64,000 nt of DNA from Thysanoteuthis rhombus (lineage: Eukaryota > Mollusca > Cephalopoda > Oegopsida > Thysanoteuthidae): the NCBI GenBank assembly GCA_963457665.1, contig OY735219.1:43928425-43992424 (forward strand), written 5' to 3'. Both the position numbers and the translations under genes were made by a program. Under the pieces are notes generated by a model, which was given only the letters and a program-made list of their open reading frames with translations, was not told where the DNA came from and did not search any database. This document shows, piece by piece, positions 55,426 to 64,000 of the stretch; position 1 is the first letter of the stretch, and each line of letters begins with the position of its first letter.

Positions 55426-55557
55426 TGTTAGAGGATACATAATCCAACAGAATATTTATGAATGTGTTATATTATTTGAAATGACCTCCAGTTGTTACAT
55501 AGAGAATGAGTCACTCAGCCTAGACAGAAAAATGGGGCTGGTGCAGGAACACATTCA

Positions 55558-55618
55558 TATACATACACACACACACACATATATATTTATGTGTATATAT
55601 GTGTGTGTGTATATGTAC
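55558..55618. repeat. (CA)/(TA)/(TG) microsatellite
   Basis: ACACACACACACATATATAT followed by TG/TA alternation; purine-pyrimidine alternating throughout. Confidence 0.9.
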
Positions 55619-56000
55619 ATCTTTCATTAAAAATGGCCGGCAAGGAGCATCTTTTTGATATTTGACTCATCTTTTCTTGTTTTCATACATATCAACGGAT
55701 TTTTCGTTTCAATGATTTAGATACTTTCCAAGAGAAAGAGCAAAAGTTTTCTAGACTCTTTCTCTCTATATATATATGTGTTTGGTCGCCTGGGGAAAAA
55801 TATTCCATTGAGATTTCATAAAAAATGTTTTCTAATAAAATGTCTGCACTTATCACATTCTGTCAGGTACAAACAGCCAAATCTAATAATATGTATATTG
55901 TTGAGAACACATACATATATGTAAATATTTATGCCTATGACTACAGAGTAAAGAGATGAACCCTTCAAGTGTGTTATTCTGGACTCCAGTTCATCAAGAC

Positions 56001-56078
56001 TGTTGTTAGCTCAATCAGTAAAGCTGAGTTGTATTGATACTGCTTCTTGATGGATGAGGGTTTGAGTCCCACACAACA
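56001..56078 (+). pseudogene. tRNA-like sequence with pairing acceptor ends
   Basis: The 5' end TGTTGTTAGCTCAATCAGTA includes an A-box-like D-arm, and GAGGGTTTGAGTCCCAC is a B-box-like T-arm. The ends TGTTGT and ACAACA pair over six bases and the length is 78 nt, right for a tRNA. The anticodon arm is poorly formed, so a pseudo-tRNA or SINE head is more likely than a working gene. Confidence 0.5.
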
Positions 56079-56189
56079 CTTATTCTTTTCATTCATTCAT
56101 ATGGTTGGCTGTTCAATTTACTACTCAGTTAATTTTAAAGATTAAAAAAGCATTAAATTTCAAACATGATAAGTACAAACCATGACATA

Positions 56190-56945
56190 AATTTTCAGAG
56201 GTGGAGGGAAGTCTGATTTGACCCTAGGACTGTGAAAGGTCAGATTCCAGATTACAGTTAGCTGACCAGGTCTTATGTTCAAACACATTTCAGTTGGGAA
56301 TCAGTGACACTTCCAACTATGTTGGGAATGCCTATTCATCTGATCTGAATACATTTGCTTGGGTTCTGATAATCTCAAAAGATAATCAGAATGCGAGGAA
56401 ATGCATTCAGATCAAAGACAAAGTAAGAAAAAGCTTTTAAAAAACATTCTTTTGCTAATATAATATTTTTGTTACTTGCAATATTTTGCTGAAATATCCA
56501 AGTACATGTAAAGCAGATGTGGAAAAAAAACCTGTTGCCAATTTTTACAACGATACAATTGGACAGACCAGAATTTATGACATCATCATTTGCAATAATT
56601 TCAGTCAAGTGCATCTATAAAATAAAAACACCAAAGAAGGTTATTGTTAGTAACATAATCGACAGGCTGCCAAGCACTAAATATATTAGCAAAAGAAAGT
56701 CTCTTTATTGTTTGTTTCTTTACTTTGACCTCAATCTAAATGCATTTCTTTGGTTTCTGATAATCTCAAAAGTATCACTAAATGAATGGATGTTCCAAAC
56801 TTAGATGGAAATATCTCCTAAATGTTTTTTTGATTCCCAACTGAAATGCACTTGAACATTAGACCTGGTCAATTAGTGGCCACCTTGTATTTGATCTCTC
56901 ACAGTCCTCAGATCAAATATTACTTCCTTCATCATCAGAATTTTC
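56190..56945. mobile_element. ~750 bp fold-back (long-TIR) element
   Basis: The left arm has 'CTAGGACTGTGAAAGGTCAG', 'CTGACCAGGTCTTATGTTCA' and 'CATTTCAGTTGGGAATCA' (56,227-56,306). The right arm carries their complements in reverse order (about 56,832-56,912). Inner parts also pair: ATAATCAGAATGCGAGGAAA (near 56,382) with GGTTTCTGATAAT (near 56,752). Arms total at least 200 bp each; the interior is AT-rich and non-coding. MITE-like; superfamily unknown. Confidence 0.75.
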
Positions 56946-59889
56946 TGTAGTTAGAAATTTCAAGCTTTTTTTAAACAGTGCACGATCATCCTAATTACCC
57001 ACTGCACAAAATATGAGTAACAGCTGGTCATATTATGAGGCTGTCAAATGTTAACATTCAATATACCTTCTTAAATTCTATATTAGTTCATGAAACAATC
57101 TATTATACTTGTGACTGTTTCAGATTTTAACCAATTTACATTAAATGCGTATGCTATCTTATTAAATGCCAGAAAAAACATCAAGTTAAATTTAGTTATA
57201 AAAATTTAATAAGAGCCTCAAACTGAAACAATTTCAGATTTTATTGAAGCAAATATTTGGGACCTACCACAAAAATCTTTTTTATCTTTTTCACTGAACT
57301 GTAGAGGATCGGCAAACTTAACTAAAAGAATGATTTGTTCATTTACTTTAAATTTTAGGTTGGCTGACCTAAACATTCAAGGCTTTTAAAAGCTTCAAAT
57401 TGAAGGTGAACTTTTTGTATCTTAATAGTGATGGTCTTCCATCAAACTTTTTTTCATTTTGGTTTTATATAAAGATGTATCTTTCCATGAAGCAAACAAA
57501 ATTTACAAATTTTTTCAACTGATAAATAGCAGATGCTTCTCTCTGATTTTCTTTTCACTCCCACCCAGCCCCCGGAAAAGAGAGGCGAAAAAACTGTAGA
57601 GGGGCAGTATTAGTTAACATTCATTGTCACCCATAAATCTTACCCTCATGGGATAGTAGGGAGCAGGGTGACACAGGTCAGGGACTTGACACATATACAT
57701 ACAAATAACTCACCCACCTTTTTAAAGGATGAAGACATTTTAAAAAAGATATAATACCATTGATGGGATTTACATTATGTATCCAAGGCAAATGTGGCAA
57801 GCCACCAATCTTTTAAGCTACAAGGATTACTTTGAAGAGAGCTGGGCATGTGTCAGATATAAAACCATTGAGGGCAACTAATTTTTGATTGCTTTACTGC
57901 TACTAATACTACTATTATGTTCATCTTCTGTTCACTGCTATGCAGTTCTTTTTTTGAAGTGACAGAACATTTTACTCTATCTCTCAATAGGTTCATCATT
58001 ATCATCTGAATGGTGTTATTGAAAATAAAAAGAAAACATCAGGTTTTACTATGTATCATTGAAGAAAATGAATGACAATCAGGAGGTTACAAAATTTAAT
58101 TGAAATTGAGGCAGTGATAGTATTATTTTTATTATTTTTCTATTTCAGAAAAAGCTGGAGAAAATACATGATAAAAAAATCATGTGTGCATTCATAGTTA
58201 TTCTATTTATTTATGTGTATATTCGTCTCCATTTGCCAGTGGGAGAAGAAAAGTAGCTTGTAAGAGAAGTAATGGAGAGTCAATAAGCCAAAAGTAAAAG
58301 AATGATTATAGTTTTCCATTATTACTTATTTAATTTATTTTGTTTATTGTTTTTATGATCTATCATATTCTCAGTTTAATTCTGATATCATTTGTAGCAA
58401 AAAATCAATACAAACATTAGAAAAAAAATGATAAAAAATTATGTTGCCATGAAATGAACCCATAATTTGAGTATCATTATATTAGGCAAACAAACCAGAC
58501 ATAATTGCTTTGTTCTTGATTTTATAGGTAAAAAATACACATACATGTGTGTGCAACTATACTTATTTACACACACACACACATTCAATATTTAAATGAC
58601 ATAATGGGAAGAAATTCATAAAATTGGGTTAGCATAATAATCCTATTTTATGTCAGTATCAGTATGAAATTCCTTAACCTATAGACTTTTTTCACCCTTA
58701 TAAATATTCAATTCTCTCAAACAATCATAATCTGGTGCCAGAGTTCGGATCCAATCTGGCACTTAACAGTGTTGCCTATTCAGCGCTTTTTGCATTAAAT
58801 TTAACACATTTCTTGTTTTAGCTGTGCAAAAATCACTAATTTCTGGCTATTTTTTTCAACCATTTTTGGGCTACATTTTTGATTTAGCACTTTTTAGCAG
58901 TCAAACTAACAGAAAAACATTTTTTGAGTAATACGGACAATTAAAGTGCTGCACTACTAATGTATGAGCCAAATGTTGTAACATTTATAAATCTTTGATA
59001 CATCTTGTCAGTTACCATGTCACAAGAAAGATCTCTATCACACACACACACACACTGGAAATGTGCATTATAGATGCACAAACTGGGCAATTCTCATTCT
59101 TATTTTCCTCACCCTAAGGGACTTACAGCTTGGGTGCAATTTTTCACAAAATAATTAGTCCAAATTAAACAACATTCAACATCAATCTGTTTATCGTAAG
59201 AATAAAGTTTGGTTCAAATCATTATTTTAAGATACACTGATTGCAATTTATATACATTTCCATTTGTACATATGCATACACAACATTCAAAGACATATAT
59301 ACAAGTATTCAAATTTACATAATTACAAATAGTTGAATGACTATTCTAGAATTATCAGTTAGTTTAATTACTTTGTTCACTTATAACAACTTTTTAGTAT
59401 TGCAGGTACATGATTAATTCATTAAATATAATTATACCATCATATGTCATGTACAAATCAGCTGTTGGTAATGCATGAAGTAATGAAACAAAACAATGTC
59501 TTGCAGTAAAAATATAATTCAGGAAAACAATTTCTTGTGGTAAAAATATAATGTAGGTTAGGGTAATGGAAAAACTGATTTACTTGAAAAATAAATTTAT
59601 ATTATATTAGTTTCCAAAACTCAAGGATTATATCTTATTTAAGAGACAATGATAGTTAAAATTAACTGCCTTAACAATTGTAAGAAAATTAGTACAATAA
59701 AAGTTAGTAAAAAAAATAATATGGAAGATAAATGTAACTAAATCTGCACGTCTTCAAAAACAATAATACTCTCATGCTGAATACAAAAAGCTAAAACCAA
59801 ATGATTTAGCTATGAGAACAATTGCATTTACATCTGATATTATAAGACGAAACTTTATACCTTTTTAAATTTGATTCTAACAAATTGAC
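56946..59889. other. Intergenic DNA with one dispersed repeat
   Basis: Contains (CA)n runs near 58,573 and 59,040 and the repeat copy at 58,760-58,930. No coding signal recognised. Confidence 0.5.
58760..58930 (+). repeat. Dispersed repeat, copy 2 (AGCTGTGCAAAAATT family)
   Basis: AGCTGTGCAAAAATCACTAA followed by 'CTATTTTTTTCAACCATTTT', 'CATTTTTGATTTAGCA' and 'TTTTTAGCAG', matching the minus strand of 21,440-21,640 in order. Non-coding. Confidence 0.45.
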
Positions 59890-61600
59890 TTTAACAGTTG
59901 GCCTCTTGTTGCACCTGTTGTCCCTTCTTCTCACTATTCATCTGTCTTCCTTTTTGTTGCTTCATCACTTGTACCAATATTCTTCACCCTAGTCTCCTCT
60001 TGAATCCATGTTAATGTTTTTCTATTGCTAAGGGTTATTCCTAACATTGCTCTTTCCATTGCCCCCATGTGCTATTTTAAGTTTGTTTTTGAATGGTTTT
60101 TTAAGTTTCCACACCTGTTCATCATGGCTAGTATTATACATTTGTATATTTTGCATTTTAAACATAGTGATAATTTGCTTTTCAGTATCTCTCTATCAAT
60201 ACCAAAAGATTTCCAGCCAATTGTTATGCGCCATCTTATTTTATTTCTATGGTCTTTCTCTAAGTTGATTGCCTGACCCAGGTAAATGCATTCATCAACT
60301 TCTTCAAAGGCTTCATCATCTATTCTTTTTGTTTTTTTCAGGATTTTATCATTTGAAATTACTTTTATCTTTGTTTTGTTCATCCTATTTTTTTGCTTTG
60401 TCTATTTAGATCACTTAACATATTTTGTAGATCTCCTGCAGTTTCTGTTACTAATACATTATCATCACAGTATCTTGAAGAGTTCAAATATTCTCCATTT
60501 ATGTTTACTCCCACGTTTTTCCAAATCTGTTTTCTGGAAGGTGTTTTCAAGTCTGGCTGTGATGAGTTTCAGTGATATCATGTCCCCTTGTTTTATTCCT
60601 TTTCTAATCTCTATCTTATTAGAATCTAATTATTATTCCACACATTTCTCAATTAGTTTTATAAAATTCTCTTCCATACCTGACTCTCACATTGAATTCA
60701 AGACTGCTGGGTGTTCTATTAGATCAAAGGCTTTTTCATAGTCTACATAAGCCTAACAAAGGGGTTTGCTGTATTCTGATGCCATCTTGATCAGATGGTT
60801 TAATCTATGTAGGTGGTCTATTATCAAGTAGCCCCTACAAAGCCAGCCGGTTTATCTGGTTGGTTTTCATCTGAAGTGTTTGTTGATCTACTTGTAAGTG
60901 TTTTTGAGAATAATTCGTAAACGTTAGGTAGTAAAGTAATGCAGTATTGTCTATGTCTTCATCGTCTCCTTTCCCATGCACTAGAATCACTATTCCAAGA
61001 CAACGTTTTGGGGGCTCTTTTTTTTCTCATTAACATTGTATGAATAGTTGTGCTTGTCCATTATGACAAACCACTCCTACATCTTCTAAAAGATCTATCA
61101 TTATATATATATATATATCTATCATTATGTCATCTTCATCAGAAACTTTTCTGTATTTCATATTTTGTAGCACAACTACATAGTCTGTTATGTCTGGAAC
61201 ATCACTGTTCTCTAACAAAGTGTCCGTCAATTGTACTTTTATTTTTGAGGCCTAGAGCCTACAGTAGTATCATTTGGTTATTCTTAATATTTTGTCCCAA
61301 CTTTTCTTGATTTTTGCCTTTTCTGTCTTTTAATGCAAGCATCTGTTGCTGACCAGTCTATTGAACACATTCTAAGCTCTTCCCTAAAAGATTTTACTAT
61401 CCTCTCTTCTTTTTCTCTTGTTTCAATTTTTATTCAACTCTTTTGGTTTTGTCTTCTTTAGTCTTTATTACCACATTTCTCTTTTTTTAATTAGTTCTAC
61501 AGTTGTATGTGAATATTTCCCAGCATTATCGTTTTCATTTGTTTCACCTACCATCTCTATCACTTCACAGAAATTCTCTCAATTTAACAGTTTATTTTAT
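59890..61600 (-). pseudogene. LINE reverse-transcriptase pseudogene
   Basis: Minus strand, in shifting frames: linker with 'ELIKKREMW' (near 61,480), 'DVPDITDYVVVLQNMKYRK' (near 61,190; family form 'DI...EV..A...MK.GK..GED'), RT block 'GYVDYEKAFDLIEHPAVL' (near 60,740), 'IRKGIKQGDMISLKL' (near 60,590), 'RYCDDNVLVTETAGDLQNML' (near 60,450; the catalytic FADD box is CDD), 'MNKTKIKVI', 'EEVDECIYLGQAINLEKDHR' (near 60,280) and 'AMERAMLGITLSNRKT' (near 60,040). This is the order of endonuclease/reverse-transcriptase non-LTR retrotransposons abundant in invertebrates. The endonuclease is absent; the copy is 5'-truncated and broken by stops. Confidence 0.9.
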
Positions 61601-63574
61601 TTTATCATTATCTTAATGTTTCCTTTTTAAGGATCATTTTTTTTCATATGTACATATATGTGTGAGTGTTTATATTGAATTTATGTTAACAATGTTTGAT
61701 ATATTTTTTATGAATCATTACAAGTCATAGATTGCTTACTGCAAGTTGGATTGAGGCTATATATATGGATGTGTATAGGAATATCTCAACATGCATTTTT
61801 TTTCATGGCAGAAATCTTGGAAGTGCAGAGATTAGCAGTTCATGTCAGCCTCCCAAGTAGATTGAGAGCTGGAATACCTATAAAAATGTGACAGTGTTCA
61901 TCATTGTTATCTTGAATCTGCTTGGGGATCTTTTATACTGAAGAAGGTTGTTACAATTGGGAGTGATGAATGGAAAGAAGGTGATGTTCCAATGGGAGTA
62001 AAGTATACCTCAAAACAGCAGCTCCACTGATGAAGTTGAAAAAGGAATAAAGGACTTCTGGGGAGGAAGTGGTTGTATAGATTTTTCATCATCAGAAAAA
62101 TGCAAGATTTACCTTTTGGTAAAGTCAGGATTTTCAAATACATCTTTATTATAAAGATAAATTTTCTTGGGCTATGTATATATGTATGTATGTTACTGTA
62201 ACCCAGCAATAACAGCACATGGTAGGCAGAATTTTTTAGTCTCGCATCTTCAGGGTGCTCTAATTAAGAGAATAAAACAAATCCAGGTGATTTTCACGCG
62301 TTACACTGTTCCCTTAGGTAAGTTCAATTTGCTATACAATTACAAGGTGGTAATGAAAACACATTAACACAAAACTAGTTGGTGCTAACCAAGTTCTAAT
62401 GCGTGGGAATGCATGTTTGCTGATCTGATTTGATTTAGGCAGCTGGTATGTAGAAAAAAAGAAGGCTAAAAAGTAAAACAATGTGGTATCGAACTCTGCA
62501 AAAGGAGAGAGAAAGAAGTAGGATGGGGTAGGGGATGAAACAAAGATATTCACTAAAGGTGAACATCTGAGAGTATAGGTGTGTATTTGCTTATTTCAGC
62601 TGTTGGTAATATAACTACTGCTGCTACTGTTTCAACATATACTCAAATGAAAACAATGTTTTGAGTTGGTATTACCAACTGAGGAAATAAGGATAGTTTC
62701 TTCCTATCAAATATAGCTTTATCCTTCTTTACACTCTTTTTTATATTCAACATTGCATTAGATTTCCACCTCAAGGTATAACAGTGAGTACTTTACTAAT
62801 AACAATAAAATTCCAAACACAAAATTCCAAGTAACAATACAGTTTCCGAAATCTAATTAAAACTTAACAATTTACTATAATCAACAAACTTTATCAATAT
62901 AATGTAACTCTGTCTGAAATTACTTTTTATAACTACCTCACTATACAATAAATTCTCAACATAACATCTAGGCATGATGTTACACCAATTCCGAATATGT
63001 CAGCAGAATTTATTTTAAAATTTTTGTTTGTAAATAGAAGTTTTACAACCCAATATGATGCAAATGTGACAAGAAACTTCCTTTTTTTACACGAGTTTAT
63101 AAGATATTAAACCCTTATAATGGAACAATGCATGGTGAACTAATATCTTATAATTATATGTAAGCCTACCTCCCATAATAGCTATCTTGCTCAATATCCT
63201 GCATATCTTTCTCAATTACAAACCATTTAGTGAAATTTCTCAAGTGGTATAACTCACTACTCTCGCTACTAGTTATAGGATAATCTGGATGGGGGGGGGG
63301 TTAGTGTAAAAGACAATTGAACTAATACAAATGATGTAGTTGATAAGTATTATCAATAAGTATTCAACACATGGAAATTTTCATCCTTTGGAAAGGCATC
63401 TAGAATGGATACAACTCTATATTGACTGCAGTCAGTTTAATCATGTAACTATAAAATCTTCAATACCCAAGGGTATAAATATCTACTTCATACATTAAAA
63501 TGCTGATTGATAAATAATATATGACCCAAAATAATAAGACTCGTAGTCACTATATTCAGGGTTAATTTTGACTT
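61601..63574. other. Intergenic DNA, nothing recognised
   Basis: Short (TA)/(TG) patches near 61,650 and 62,177, and a G10 run near 63,292. ORFs on either strand show no domain. Confidence 0.5.
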
Positions 63575-64000
63575 CAATATGAAGGAAATCTCATGTTTAT
63601 TCAATGTGGAATATTATGCCCTTTCCAGTGGATGCTTTTCATTGATTTCTGCCCACAGTTGGTTTGATTTGGAGCAGTACTTGTTTGAATCAACCATTTG
63701 GTTCTCTGGGAGGGACTCGAGACTCCCTTTCAATCCCATCATATACATACTATCACCTTCATCAAATGATGACCAGCCTTTGGTATAGTTAGTGATAGTT
63801 CATTTTGTTTGCCCTACGATCTCTTGTGTTCCACATCGCTGTTGCAAAATATCCACTCTTTAAAGTCTGTCACACTTTGTTTTGAAAACATAACATAACT
63901 AACCCTGATTCCAATGATTTTTACAGCTTGATTCGGATATTTTGTGTAGGTTGGTAATCTACCACTTGATATAACATTGATTATTTTCAAGTAATGTCTT
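63575..64000 (-). pseudogene. Mariner transposase fragment, runs off the right edge
   Basis: Minus strand: 'KTLLENNQCYIKW' and 'NLHKISESSCKNHWNQG' (near 63,930-64,000), then after an internal deletion 'VDILQQRCGTQEI', 'WSSFDEGDSMYMMGLKGSLE' (63,700-63,790), 'LPENQMVDSNKYCSKSNQLW' and 'AEINEKHPLERA' (63,600-63,690). It aligns block by block with the 12.1-13.4 kb mariner, including nucleotide matches such as CTTGTTTGAATCAACCAT. Broken by stops; ends before the catalytic 'HQDNA' block. Confidence 0.85.

Noticed and set aside
55319..55618. TG/TA-rich tract as a promoter or replication origin
   Set aside because: Ordinary compound microsatellite; nothing else supports function.
60286..60741. 151-residue plus-strand ORF, the longest in the window
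   Set aside because: It is the antisense shadow of the minus-strand LINE reverse-transcriptase remnant, which matches the family motifs.

Overview
This is eukaryotic, AT-rich DNA with long introns, dense transposon debris and two recognisable intron-containing nuclear genes, both on the minus strand. The LRR sequence of the ANP32 gene, the transposon set (Hsmar1-like and other mariners, Tigger/pogo, hAT, a LINE of the endonuclease/reverse-transcriptase type) and interspersed elements with short inverted ends and ~70-170 bp core repeats suggest an invertebrate animal. A mollusc, perhaps a cephalopod, is a guess that the sequence does not prove. No bacterial gene, operon, CRISPR array, virus or toxin gene was seen.

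Layout. Positions 1-19,800 hold the 5' part of KTI12 (Elongator-associated P-loop ATPase). Exon 1 is at 19,498-19,648 and exon 2 at 3,042-3,093, separated by a 16.4 kb intron; the rest runs off the left edge. The big intron carries a Tigger pseudogene (8.5-10.0 kb), a small element with short inverted ends (11.1-11.3 kb), a mariner pseudogene split by a younger repeat (12.1-13.4 kb) and a 1.4 kb fold-back element (16.9-18.3 kb). About 3.6 kb separates KTI12 exon 1 from the likely ANP32 polyadenylation signal. Positions 23.2-33.3 kb hold a complete ANP32 gene: eight coding exons that join in phase into a 266-residue protein (N-terminal LRRs, LRR cap, long acidic tail, C-terminal basic NLS), with a long CU-rich probable 3'UTR. 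Its CpG-rich promoter, triplet-repeat leader and first intron form the only CpG-rich domain of any size (29.2-33.3 kb).

From 33.4 kb to 64.0 kb I see no host gene. Recognisable contents are a small inverted-repeat MITE (35.1-35.3 kb), three degenerate tRNA-like sequences, a mariner fragment (39.5 kb), local duplications (41.4-42.3 kb), a second short-inverted-end element (45.3-45.7 kb), a nearly full-length Hsmar1-like mariner with both ends and TA sites (47,018-48,056), a Tc1-like fragment (48.6 kb), a complete-ended hAT element with an 8 bp target duplication (50,273-52,162), a minisatellite (54.5-55.2 kb), a fold-back element (56.2-56.9 kb), a LINE reverse-transcriptase pseudogene (59.9-61.6 kb) and part of another mariner running off the right edge.

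Both genes look like ordinary housekeeping genes: KTI12 acts in tRNA wobble-uridine modification, and ANP32 is a nuclear acidic chaperone and phosphatase-inhibitor family protein. They share strand but I see no functional coupling. I found no new multi-gene system. The most unusual material is the 16.9-18.3 kb fold-back array, the ANP32 regulatory domain and the nested or complete transposons.
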